Part shown: piece after piece, positions 23,610-30,860 of the stretch
How positions within the stretch are numbered: position 1 is the stretch's first letter
How the letters are laid out: each line of letters opens with the position of its first letter
NCBI GenBank assembly: GCA_023634235.1
Contig: JAMKCF010000020.1
Location: 7,750,001 to 7,814,000 of the forward strand
Direction: 5' to 3'
Length of the DNA stretch: 64,000 bases
Source of the DNA: Pisaster brevispinus
Taxonomy: Eukaryota; Echinodermata; Asteroidea; Forcipulatida; Asteriidae
The notes under the pieces: model-generated
Seen by the model: only the letters and a program-made list of their open reading frames with translations
Databases searched by the model: none
Told to the model about the DNA's origin: nothing
Program-made: the position numbers and the translations under genes

Positions 23610-24873
23610 TTTTATTTTATTTTTTTTTTTGGGGGGGGGTTGGGGGCATTGCCCGCATTTTCATCCCTGCCCCCCCTGTAGCGCCGCCGCTGCACACAGC
23701 ATCTATGTTTGTTTATGCTTCATGTCCCGTGTCCAAACACATCACTACTAACAACTTTGAAAGTTTCAAAAGCACCAGTCTAAGTTGACAATTAGCCTCA
23801 ATGTGGGTTCTGTGTTTGAACAATCCAGATGTGCATGAAAACAAAAACTCCCGATGTGGAGCAATTCCAGTTTTAATTCAAACAAGTTATCACTTTATTT
23901 ATTTGTTTTTTCTTATAGCTATGGGAGAATTGAAAAAATGTGAACATTTAGGTGGCATCTTGTTTTCTGTTGCCAGTATCACCTGTGCCACCCTTTTTTA
24001 CCACTAGTCCCACTTAGTTCACCATTATATATTCCAGGTGTTCCATGAGCGAAAATCAGCAAACACAGATATTTTTTTTTATTATAAATAACGTTTCCTT
24101 TTCTTTTTAAAATTAGATTGGATAACATATTGGGAAAACCTGGACAGCAGGATCGCCGTCTGAAAGGTCGTGGCAGCAGTGATCTGGAGCTGTTTGATCC
24201 AAGTATAAGTTTGTTATCACGTGTTGTCAAAGTTGAGAGGCGGGTGACGCTAATCGACCGGAAACTGGACATGCTGATTGAACTGTACCGAGACGAACGG
24301 CACTCTAAGACCCAGGAGAGCCGCAGTGAAGAAAAGGATGATTCTCACGAATCTGAACTTGAGATTGCGCCAAAAGGTTTCCATCGTCGGGGATGGAGCC
24401 CGGGCGTGCAACGCACACGAGACGGGACGACCCAGCGCCATGAATCGACAGACACATCGTCGGCCACTTCACCAGCCGACAACACTGGCACTGTAGTAGC
24501 ACAGCACAAACTAACAACTTCACATCCAAGTCTCTTGGAAGACTACCCTAAAGAAACCAATGTGACAATCAGTACATGTCCCCCACAGGGTGCGCAGGCG
24601 CAGCCAGATGCAGGGGGTGCATCCTCCGGGAAGAGAAGACTTGGTTCTGTCACTCGGGACTCAATCGACGAGACAACAAAAGAAGAAACTGCTTCAGAAC
24701 CCAAAAAGCTGAGTCGAAGGTGGAAACGACCGGGTGCTGTCCGGATCCGACCTGCACGGTCGGCAGAATCTGTGAACTGCCCACAATCCGGTGACTCTGT
24801 TTCCTATAGTAGTGGACGCCAATCTAGTATGGGCAGCTTAGCACCATCTGGGGAGGGGGAAACTCGGATTTGA
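3884..24873 (+). CDS. KCNQ: KCNQ (Kv7) voltage-gated potassium channel, 3' part of gene
   Basis: This is the pore-forming subunit of an M-current type potassium channel in the plasma membrane. Exons seen: 3884-4059, 4676-4804, 10011-10121, 10755-10850, 11565-11659, 18707-18921, 19112-19301, 24117-24873; all have GT/AG borders and compatible phases. In order they give S4 with spaced arginines, the S4-S5 linker, S5, the pore helix and filter TVGYGD, S6 with the PAG hinge, helix A with LIQ..WR, helix B, and the C-terminal assembly coiled coil. Helix B ([19 protein letters not shown]) and a tryptophan in S5 (TTWYIGF) place it with KCNQ2-5 rather than KCNQ1. Exons for the N-terminus to S3 are outside the window; none was found in 1-3883. 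The first exon here begins two bases into an Asp codon, so it needs an upstream exon ending in G. The family call is very secure; the exact orthologue is not resolved. Confidence 0.96.
4676..4804 (+). CDS. KCNQ: KCNQ exon: S5 and turret to pore helix
   Basis: This exon has 43 codons, phase 0 at both ends, acceptor gataggag-type AG and donor gtaagt. The translation starts [20 protein letters not shown] and ends DALWYGL. The Trp codon at 4691-4693 matches the S5 tryptophan that KCNQ2-5 use for retigabine binding and that KCNQ1 lacks. The second aromatic of the usual WWG pore-helix motif is Tyr here. Confidence 0.95.
4933..5054. mobile_element. 122-bp MITE with GAGGCCG..CTGAATT termini
   Basis: Left end gaggccgtatctgaatta then gcggctatggct; right end agccatagccaccaatt then cagacccggcctc. 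The inverted ends are about 30 bp with few mismatches. Relatives lie at 19461-19612 and 19612-19740 in another KCNQ intron. Confidence 0.7.
6054..6455 (+). mobile_element. tRNA-headed SINE, copy 2 (near full length)
   Basis: Head gtcgtggccgagccaataag with B-box gtgggttcgaatcccag (about 6117-6133), then gacacttgtgtccttaagca, cataaaagaacccagtgcac, caccttgtaaaccattacat and gcgataaagcgctatata. It is a plus-strand copy of the element at 3416-3843. Open frames over it are not genes. Confidence 0.78.
6628..6718 (-). mobile_element. SINE 3' end fragment
   Basis: gataataataataatgatag followed by cttatatagcgcacatt and gatgctcaaggtgctcaa matches the 3' end (reverse orientation) of the SINE at 3416-3843. 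The tRNA head is absent. Confidence 0.6.
8895..9270 (+). repeat. Three-copy tandem repeat, period about 123-128 bp
   Basis: Units start at taaatcttgtgtg at 8895, 9018 and 9146. They share ttatttcatctttcatatgc, gttaaactgataattctgac and aagacctgaagactttgc. Copies one and two are nearly identical; the third is diverged at its end. Confidence 0.85.
10011..10121 (+). CDS. KCNQ: KCNQ exon: selectivity filter and S6
   Basis: This exon has 37 codons, phase 0 at both ends, acceptor attcacag and donor gtaagt. The translation [18 protein letters not shown] holds the potassium filter and ends in [10 protein letters not shown] at the S6 hinge. Vertebrate KCNQ channels read TTIGYGDK, so the Ile to Val change is a mild departure towards the Shaker-type TTVGYGD. 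Confidence 0.96.
10755..10850 (+). CDS. KCNQ: KCNQ exon: end of S6 and start of helix A
   Basis: This exon has 32 codons, phase 0 at both ends, acceptor tttccag and donor gtacga. The translation [20 protein letters not shown] then [12 protein letters not shown] is the classic KCNQ S6 end and proximal C-terminus. It contains the basic cluster linked to PIP2 regulation in the family and the beginning of the calmodulin-binding helix A. Confidence 0.95.
10851..11564. other. KCNQ intron within helix A
   Basis: About 0.7 kb. A degenerate run of agccat/agccaatag-like words occupies roughly 11290-11480. No other feature recognised. Confidence 0.5.
11565..11659 (+). CDS. KCNQ: KCNQ exon: rest of helix A (IQ-like)
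   Basis: This 95-nt exon lies behind a tatgcag acceptor and before gtaagt, and leaves in phase 2. It reads [20 protein letters not shown] and continues to PVQSPTTN. Joined to the previous exon it makes [12 protein letters not shown], the KCNQ helix A calmodulin-binding motif (LIQ..WR.Y). It is too short to stand out as an open frame; it was found by family expectation and splice borders. Confidence 0.88.
12127..12474 (+). mobile_element. tRNA-headed SINE, copy 3 (internally shortened)
   Basis: Head gccgttgccgagcgggtaag with A-box, and B-box gggttcgagtcccgg (about 12196-12210); then gcacttgtgtccttgagcaa and cataaaagaacccagaacac. The tail differs (ttcctcaagcttacgagtta) from copies 1 and 2 and ends near taataataacaac. 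This is the clearest tRNA-like head of the family. Confidence 0.75.
13038..13064 (+). CDS. KCNQ: Candidate 27-nt KCNQ cassette micro-exon
   Basis: A 27-nt segment is bounded by a good acceptor (tttatttactag) and a strong donor (gtaagaatt). It lies between the phase-2 donor at 11659 and the exon starting at 18707. Read in that phase it inserts nine residues (about VQTRGNRHS) without shifting the frame. Short alternative exons in the helix A-B linker are known for vertebrate KCNQ2 and KCNQ5. Expression is not shown by sequence alone, and chance AG/GT pairs are common in introns, so this stays a candidate. Confidence 0.42.
14255..14379. mobile_element. 125-bp MITE with ~28-bp terminal inverted repeats
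   Basis: Left end cagggttcaatttcatggct then ctgcttac; right end gtaagctcagccaagaaatt then gggccctg. The two are inverted complements with a few mismatches. Fragments of the same kind (cccaatttcattgagctgct) occur near 4877. No clear target duplication was seen. Confidence 0.7.
14690..14935 (+). mobile_element. Second SINE family, copy 1
   Basis: It contains ttgcggtaccagcagctgaa, ctaccaggcaagctcagtgg, gacatctgctctagaatggc and a B-box-like ggattcgattcccacc (about 14789-14806), then a tail with agcacttagtatacagtgct. A minus-strand relative lies at 40135-40440. The head resembles a tRNA but is degenerate. Confidence 0.6.
14981..15390 (+). repeat. Two-copy tandem duplication, 205-bp period
   Basis: ggtagatttcttgaaattaa at 14981 recurs at 15186, and the whole 205-bp unit is repeated with only a couple of changes (for example cctattt to cctgttt, gagcatg to gagcgtg). 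Near identity implies a recent duplication; it could be an assembly or allelic effect. Confidence 0.92.
18080..18156 (-). repeat. 77-bp perfect inverted repeat, left arm
   Basis: The reverse complement of this segment is identical over 77 bp to 21514-21590. It begins taacaacacccaaaata and ends ggaaccaaacatgcc. The two arms flank the KCNQ exons at 18707-18921 and 19112-19301. Confidence 0.92.
18707..18921 (+). CDS. KCNQ: KCNQ exon: helix A-B linker
   Basis: The acceptor is catgcag and the donor gtatgt. One base completes the phase-2 codon from 11659 (or from the micro-exon); the exon leaves in phase 1. The translation [20 protein letters not shown] continues through a Ser/Arg-rich, acidic linker ([19 protein letters not shown]). 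Vertebrate homologues carry phosphorylation sites and a similar SF.DR..FR.S pattern here. Sequence conservation is low, as expected for this linker. Confidence 0.9.
19112..19301 (+). CDS. KCNQ: KCNQ exon: helix B
   Basis: The acceptor is gtgctgaag and the donor gtctgt; phase 1 in, phase 2 out. The translation runs from [20 protein letters not shown] through [20 protein letters not shown] to [19 protein letters not shown]. This is the highly conserved helix B and following segment that, with helix A, holds calmodulin. It is the best single piece of evidence for a KCNQ2-5 type channel. Confidence 0.96.
19461..19740. mobile_element. Two adjacent MITE-like units related to 4933-5054
   Basis: Unit one (about 19461-19612) runs from taggctgtattcaaatttgc and gcggctacagctg to gccgtagctgtagttgccaa. 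Unit two (about 19612-19740) runs from gccatgttccaattggcgac to agccacagcgactaattcca. A third partial end (ccatagccgtaggtagccac) is near 19836. Ends are degenerate. Confidence 0.55.
20097..20399. mobile_element. 303-bp MITE, TATAGA(C/T)CTTTCTATTG termini
   Basis: Left end tatagacctttctattgc; right end caatagaaagatctata, its inverted complement with one mismatch. The interior (acagatggccacagtttc, aaacaaagcaaccaatcatg) is shared with 22390-22690. Confidence 0.75.
20485..20538 (+). repeat. 18-bp unit repeated three times
   Basis: aacagagatgcctgtcat occurs three times without change at 20485, 20503 and 20521. The open frame over it has the matching peptide repeat but no sign of being a gene. Confidence 0.95.
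21205..21390 (-). repeat. Dispersed repeat with telomere-like tract, copy 2
   Basis: In reverse orientation it contains taaccctattcctaacccta and tgatcatgagg-type flanks, with attacacacctaagtttccg at one end and tatagagcagttacc at the other. It matches 25313-25465 and 3063-3243. Confidence 0.6.
21514..21590 (+). repeat. 77-bp perfect inverted repeat, right arm
   Basis: It starts ggcatgtttggttccag and ends attttgggtgttgtta, the exact reverse complement of 18080-18156. It lies in the intron after the helix B exon. Confidence 0.92.
22239..23048. mobile_element. ~810-bp imperfect fold-back element with nested MITE
   Basis: The left arm (about 22239-22395) carries acagcttcggcctcagctct, aagttagatttgattaaagt, cacaagttaccgcttaaatt and tgaattcctcaaactat. 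The right arm (about 22865-23048) carries their inverted complements, such as tgaggaattcaaatttaagt. A copy of the TATAGACCTTTCC element (22390-22690) fills the interior. Confidence 0.7.
22390..22690. mobile_element. MITE related to 20097-20399, right end decayed
   Basis: Starts tatagacctttccgttgc and shares acagatagccacagttatc, aaacaaagcagccaatcatg and tgccaacggccagcacgg with the copy at 20097. The right terminal repeat is no longer recognisable. Confidence 0.65.
23309..23692. mobile_element. hAT-like MITE with internal (TTTA)n
   Basis: The left end is cagcggcggcacc and the right end is gcgccgccgctg. The flanks are cacacagg (23301-23308) and cacacagc (23693-23700), an 8-bp target duplication with one mismatch, typical of hAT transposition. 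The middle holds about 90 bp of (TTTA)n (23526-23616) and a G run. Confidence 0.8.
23526..23616 (+). repeat. (TTTA)n microsatellite inside a MITE
   Basis: About 20 tandem ttta units with small slips, inside the hAT-like element at 23309-23692. The long low-complexity [14 protein letters not shown] frames come from it. Confidence 0.95.
24117..24873 (+). CDS. KCNQ: KCNQ terminal exon: helix C/D assembly domain and tail
   Basis: The acceptor aattag is followed by one base completing an Arg codon, then [10 protein letters not shown] second heptad block, [20 protein letters not shown] then [11 protein letters not shown], corresponds to the tetramerisation coiled coil. The remaining ~165 residues are Ser/Thr/Gln-rich and unconserved, ending in GEGETRI and TGA at 24871-24873. 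The exon is clearly richer in GC than its flanks. No ankyrin-G binding motif of vertebrate KCNQ2/3 type was recognised in the tail. Confidence 0.94.
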
Positions 24874-25312
24874 GTTTTTGACTTCACGTAACGGACGGAA
24901 AAACAACTATCAATACGACTGTGGTTGGTTCTTTAAAGATCTGTAACTTGATCTACTTTTCCAGTTTTTGCATTTGATATATATATCTTACGCCAAGTAA
25001 TGCGGCATGTATAATATATGGCATAACGTGACATGACGTGTTTTGATTGTCCAGTGAAACAGTAAACCTAGTGTGTATTCCAGATGATGTCCACGACTTG
25101 TGCATGTTGCAGCTAGCCTCCTTGCAACTAACAACCGGAGTAAAGACAAATGGAGCAAGACTGTCCGTGGATATTTTGTGAGGGGTATTCAAAGTACAAC
25201 GATGAAATAGTATAAGTGACATATTCGGAACTTGCCAAAGTTTCAACTTATTGCGAGTAGTCGGCAAAACTGTTTGAAAAATGTGATATTTCTCATTCAC
25301 ATGATAATTGGT

Positions 25313-25465
25313 GACTGCTCTATTTGTTGACATCCTTATGTTCTGATCACCCCTCATGATCTACACGCTAGGGTTAGGGTTAGGATTAGGAAGATACATT
25401 TGGGGTGTTGGAACATAGGAGTGTCAGAATGCAGGGGTGTCGGAACATAGGTGTGTAACTATTGT
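25313..25465 (+). repeat. Dispersed repeat with telomere-like tract, copy 3
   Basis: gactgctctatttgttgaca, then ctagggttagggttaggatt, then aggggtgtcggaacataggt and gtgtaact. It lies in the presumed KCNQ 3' UTR or just past it. Confidence 0.65.
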
Positions 25466-26739
25466 ATTACAAGGATTCTGTGAACCATGCATTTTTGGGG
25501 ACTGATGGTGTACTCAAGTGAAGCAAACTGAAATGCAAATATCTGTAAGTGGTTTTGACCCGAGATCAGGGGCTGATGGCATAGAACTATGTGTAAATCA
25601 CACACATTAGGCAAGCACAGACAATGTTTTCAGCAGTAAAGGTTACCAGCCAGTGTACCACATCAAGTATAATGTTTGTGACTGGTGCCCATGTTATTTT
25701 GTGAGCAGTTGTTTTGACAAGCAATAATAAGAGACTGTAGTGACACTAGGTGGCAGCAGACTTACCAGGTAAAACCTGTGCATGCTCAGTATTATTATTA
25801 TTATTATTAATTGTTATGTAAACAGGGTAGCCCCATCAGTGTGTGGACCCTGTTTTTCCTGAGGGTGCTGTTTAAAACGAAACTCCAAATAAAGGCAATG
25901 AAAATGGCATAAAAGAAAACAAACAAATCAAGTGCATACACATGTACCAAAACAGTGAGTAATATGATAAACATAGAGAGATTTGCACAAGAAATAAGCA
26001 TGTGAGTGTAATCATATTGAAGTTTAAATAACTTAAACCAACTTCTAGGTAAACACCGGTACGAGGAAGTAAAAGATGTTAATGTTGGTGCATTTCTCAA
26101 TCTTTCAGGCAAACTGTTCTATAAAAAGTGCATATTAAACCGATTGGCGTTTACCTGGTAGGTATCTGTTGCCACCACAACATCCCAAAGGCCCCCATTG
26201 GCAGCTCTATGAAATTGGACCCAAATCCTGAAAGCTAGAGAATGAAATTGGTTTTATGAAAGTCTTTTAAAAAAAGAAATTATATGGAAACAAGGTGTTC
26301 GGATTCATGGTTTTTCTGAGATAAAAACTGGGTGATAAAGTTTAGGCTCAGTCTGGGCTAAGACTTTTGATTTCACAATGCACTAAGATTTATCTGAGAA
26401 GAGTTGGCCAATGAATCAGTCCTCGTTGCTAAGGAAAATTGGATTTAACAACACAAATCACTATGGCAATATTGACAACTTGTTTAAAGATGAATCTAAG
26501 TGTTTTGAAAATCAGGCACTTGTAATGTAAAGGGATATCCTTAAAGCAAAACAGTATACATAAAACAGATTTTTGTAGATCTAGGACTGCAAATCTAGGA
26601 CTAAGTCTAAATCAGATTAGACCTCATTGCTCTGACAACTTTTCAAGCTTTTCTTACTCTTCAAATAAGTGTTGTGTCGCACCTTTTAATTAAGCAACTT
26701 TGGCCATGGCTGTGCAGAGTGTAGCAATTTGCATCAGTG

Positions 26740-27003
26740 CAGTGGCATAGCCACATGAGAGCGGGGGGGGGGGGGGAATGGCTTGTGCCCCCCACTATTA
26801 ACAATTTTCCAGTGGGCGCCCCCCCCCCCCGGTGCCCCCCGCGAAGAAATCCAGGAACACGCAGTGTTCTAAAAAAGGAAAGGAAAACACAGGGAAAAGA
26901 ACAAAACATGGCCCCTGCCTCCCTTCCCCACCGCCACCCCCTGAAAGCAATGCCCCATGTGCCCCCCCCCCCCCCAAGTGACAAAATCCTGCCTACACCG
27001 CTG
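26740..27003. mobile_element. hAT-like MITE, 264 bp, GC-skewed
   Basis: Left end cagtggcatagcc and right end gcctacaccgctg are inverted complements with mismatches. The flanks are catcagtg (26732-26739) and catcaatg (27004-27011), an 8-bp target duplication with one mismatch. The interior has long C and G runs. Open frames in it are low-complexity artefacts. Confidence 0.82.
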
Positions 27004-28814
27004 CATCAATGACACTGTTGAAGTATAGGATGATACTTTGATCTACCAGCAGCCATAGCCAAAGCAATTACTTTATTCACATATTTAATGTTAAGACATA
27101 ATAGACTGGTGACTGTGACATAAGACACACTTGATTATGGAATCTCCAATATGTCCATCAGGAGCATGACAAAATGGCCACCACATAATGTCCATCAATT
27201 TTTTCTGTGTATTTTTACAATTTTTTTAAAGGAATTCCAGCATAAGAGTACACTGTCAGGGTTTGCTAACCGAGACACAACAAATGACAATTGTTTAATT
27301 TTAGTCAAAAACCAGAGGATGATTCCTGGGAAGTATGTACACTAAAACAGAAGGTGGAAACAAATGGACAGGTCGACTGCAATAATTGCATGCACCGACT
27401 ATTTGTGCTTTCAATGACAGATCATTTATCCTGCCATGGTCTTTCCCAATATTGTCAGTGACTTTTGTGAAACAAAAAGAACTGAATAAAAAGTAGTGGA
27501 GAGTTGGTGTTCAGTCGGCATTTGTAGATAGAAAGAACAAGATAATATAACTTACATCTGTAATTTAGACTTGGTAAAGAGTGATTTTTTTTTTAGACAA
27601 CTATGGGTACACCTAGATGGGGCAAATCCAGGGAACTGAATAGAGGGGCACGGAGAGCCTAAGATGGGAAAAGTACAAAACTAAGTTTGTGTACTTTGAA
27701 ACTAACTTTTTATATACATTGAACAAGGTTCTTGACAACACTCAAGAAACATTGATGGGAAAGGAATTTCAATGTAAAATAATTATTCAAAGCCAAAGTT
27801 TTGTCTGAAATAAAAGGTTTCATTGCAATTTCTTCTCAACTTAAGTATTACAGGTTAGATACTCACAAGAGGGTTGTCAAAAGTCTTTTGATTCAGCAGG
27901 AATCAGTATGTGAGTTATCTGAGGTTGGTTGGCACACACCTTTAAGCTGTGCCATTTATTGATTCCAAAAGTGTAAACATACAAGTATATGGAGTTTGGC
28001 TAAAAGCATCATCAACAGAGAGTTAACATACCAAAAGCTGCAGATTGGGCGTCTTTACCAAAGAACATGCCGTACATTATACTGATTCAAAGAGAGTAAA
28101 ACATACCAGTAGCTGCAGTATTTGGCTATTAATTCAAATGTTTGAAACCTTTTCTCTAAACATTTTGTGCTGCCCGGGTAGTGATGAGTTGAATAGATTA
28201 GAATGAATGAGATTGTGGTCGATCCACCCCACCCCATATCCCTATACAATGACATAGTTATTTGATCTGTACAATCCGAGAAATCATGTGTGTGAGCTTG
28301 ATTATATTAACCTCAATTTAACATGCCCTGTCGTCACCGACAAGTTTGGATTTCATCTGACGTTTGGCTTGGGGGTTTGCTTGTGCGATTTTATATTTGA
28401 ACAATACGAACAAAACAGTACAGGATGATTCTTTTGCGCCAGTGGTATAACTAGATACGAACTGAAAGCTCTCTGTTTATCTGCAACTTATCTTCGGCAC
28501 ACGTCTTTCTTTCTTTCTTTAAAAAAAATCCTTTTCACAAAAAATGTGAGATAAAATCGTAATCCTCCCTTTTGCCCGGAACTGAGATACTGACTTCTTG
28601 CACTGATACCGTGATTTTTTAATATTTTGTTTTAAGCTAATGAGTCACAAGAATGTGAAGGTCTGAATAAGTTTCAGAAAAAAGTCAGAATGATATGGGT
28701 GAAATGATCATCCAATGGGCGATAAGAGTCACTGGGGCTCCGTACCCCTTGTTACGGCCCCTCCCGACCGCCACACCCCAATAAGTAAGGTCATGTTTGC
28801 TTTTACAAGTGAAA

Positions 28815-29150
28815 ATGTATGTCTTTTAAAAAATTGGACTCTTGAATGGTGAAACCACCTTGCAACTTGTGTACATGCTGTGGTTTGAAGTACATGAGCG
28901 GTTTGACATGTTGTGACAAATTTTACACATTGTGACTGGTGTTACATATTGTAAATGATGTTTAACACAGATGTTGCATTTGTATGAATTTCTTTTTAAA
29001 ACATTGTACTCTTGAATGGGGAAACACCTTGGGACTAGTGCACAGGTCGTTTGCAGTACACAACCGATTTTACATGCTGTGACAAATGTTACACATTGTG
29101 ACTGGAATGTTACATATTGTGAATGATGTTTAATACAGGGATGTTACTTT
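28815..29150 (+). repeat. Diverged two-copy tandem repeat, ~170-bp period
   Basis: The words cttgaatggtgaaaccacct and cttgaatggggaaacacctt recur about 170 bp apart, each followed by a cacattgtgactgg motif and gaatgatgtttaa-like text. Further cattgtgactggtg words at about 29231 and 29291 suggest a longer decayed array. Confidence 0.65.
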
Positions 29151-29352
29151 TTTGTGAAGTACTGTTGGAAAGATGCTGTATACTAAACACCGTGAAGGTT
29201 GTGACATTTAACAACAGATGTTAATACATTGCAACTGGTGTAACAAAATGTTACAGGTCTACATTTTGACATTGAGACAACTTGTAGCATTGTGACTGGT
29301 GACACATCTAACCCTGTATGCTAATGGCCTACTCGCATGTTAAATTGGCATA

Positions 29353-29740
29353 CTGTTGTCGGGGGAATGAAGGAGCGAGGTTCTGTGTGACTATTTAAAT
29401 TTGATACTCACTCGTCCTATCCTACTGTGAACTCACTCACAAATAATAAAACCCGTCCCGGATCTTGTTTTCTGTTGGAGTGGTCCTTCAATCTTAATCA
29501 CTGTTGTTAGGGCTCTCTCGCCACCCGGGCAAGGTCGGCCCGGGGCCCGTGACCCAGGTAGGCCCTCACCCGGAAGGCCTGCTCGGTCCTCATTGGGTGC
29601 GGGACCGCGTGGGCCGGGCCCTCGGTGGGAAACGGAGCTCCGCCAATCCCATCAGGGTGCGCCTCTGAATAGACAACTGAACGTCTCGGAAGTCTAATCT
29701 TGACACCTACCAGAGATTTTTTCCTCCGGCCCAACCCCCT
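29353..29740. other. LTR-like segment followed by isolated GC-rich island
   Basis: 29353-29504 starts tgttgtcgggggaatgaagg, has a tatttaaa box and an aataataaaa signal, and ends ca-like, as a short LTR might. 29509-29740 is strongly GC-rich (gcccggggcccgtgacccag, gcgggaccgcgtgggccgg) within AT-rich DNA. A 75-codon minus frame covers it, but I recognise no protein family. It may be a retroelement leader or transferred fragment. Confidence 0.35.
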
Positions 29741-30535
29741 TCCCTACCTAAAAACTGTGTGTCCATCCCAGAAAATACTCTGGAATAGATTGAATTCAGT
29801 GTTAGATTTTGTAACCTGTGATGTTATGAATGGTACAACTCATTAAATAAATATTCATATACACATATATATATATATATATAGTAGATCTATGCTTCTG
29901 AAGCAACAATTCAATGGCTGAGTTTCAAACAGAAATCAAAAGCAAATGTTTATACAAACTAAAAGGGTAACTTGTTTAAATAGTTGTATGAATAAGGTGC
30001 CAAGAAAAATGAGGGATTTTTCATGTTTGTGTACAAGTCGTAAAATATTCAGAGTTATGATTTCATATAGAAAAAAAAAATGGCTACGGTTGAAAAAAGA
30101 CCAATAAATGTTATTACAAATTTGTGACCAACATTACCGGTATTTAATATATACTTTTTTTAAAGTGTATCTAATGATATAATTATTACTCCAAGTTGTT
30201 TAAGATGGCGCTGCCATTTATTTCAATTTTTACTTGTTTATTATTATTATTATTATTTATTTATTTTTTTTTATAGTTCTCATATAAGGAATAATTCATT
30301 ACTGCATTTATTCATTTTATTCATTGCCATATTTTTTTAATCACTTTCATACCAAATAATGTTTACATTTGGGGCCGTTTTCATGTACCTCGAATGGATC
30401 AGAGTCATTAAGGGTACTGATGACAGTACAGTCGTCGTGTGATTTCCTTCCATTCACCTCTAAATAACCAAACTGAGACAAATTAATGGTAGTTAGAACT
30501 GCCACTGCCTCCGTGAAATACAGACCCATTGCATA

Positions 30536-30860
30536 TGACGTCACAAGCCCAAACAGTCCTCACTAATAGGTGAATGAAAACCATTGGCTGAGAGTTGTGC
30601 GAGGTGTGTACGTGCATGCACGTTTTCATTGTTTGACCTGAGCGATGACGTCCAATGCAAGGGGTCTAAAGACCTTATCCACATGACGTCACTTTAGTTA
30701 GGCGCCCTCGCCTGTGTAGATGTCAAAAAAGAGGTTTTTCATTGGCCTATCCTGTGCGCCGCGCGTACAAATCTGTGCGTTTCCATTGATTCATCCTCGG
30801 GTTACCTCTAAGATTTACGGCTGGGTGACGTCAATGCATAAGGCCTATAGGGAATCTGAC
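30536..30860. repeat. CRE/CCAAT-bearing dispersed repeat, inverted pair
   Basis: TGACGTCA occurs at 30536, 30684 and 30826. The minus strand of the first part has aaacaatgaaaacgtgcatg and cagccaatggttttcattc, matching repeats at 48845-48990 and 49195-49335. Confidence 0.6.

Larger units (their letters stand above)
19302..24116. other. KCNQ intron before the terminal exon
   Basis: 4.8 kb of repeat-rich DNA: paired GAGGCCG-type MITEs (19461-19740), TATAGACCTTTCT elements (20097-20399 and 22390-22690), an 18-bp triplication (20485-20538), a telomere-like unit (21205-21390), an 810-bp imperfect fold-back (22239-23048) and a hAT-like MITE (23309-23692). No extra exon seen. Confidence 0.6.

Noticed and set aside
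23476..23788. Membrane-protein-like frames rich in LFIY
   Set aside because: They are translations of a (TTTA)n microsatellite.
26661..27012. Proline- and glycine-rich proteins on both strands
   Set aside because: They are produced by C and G runs inside a MITE.
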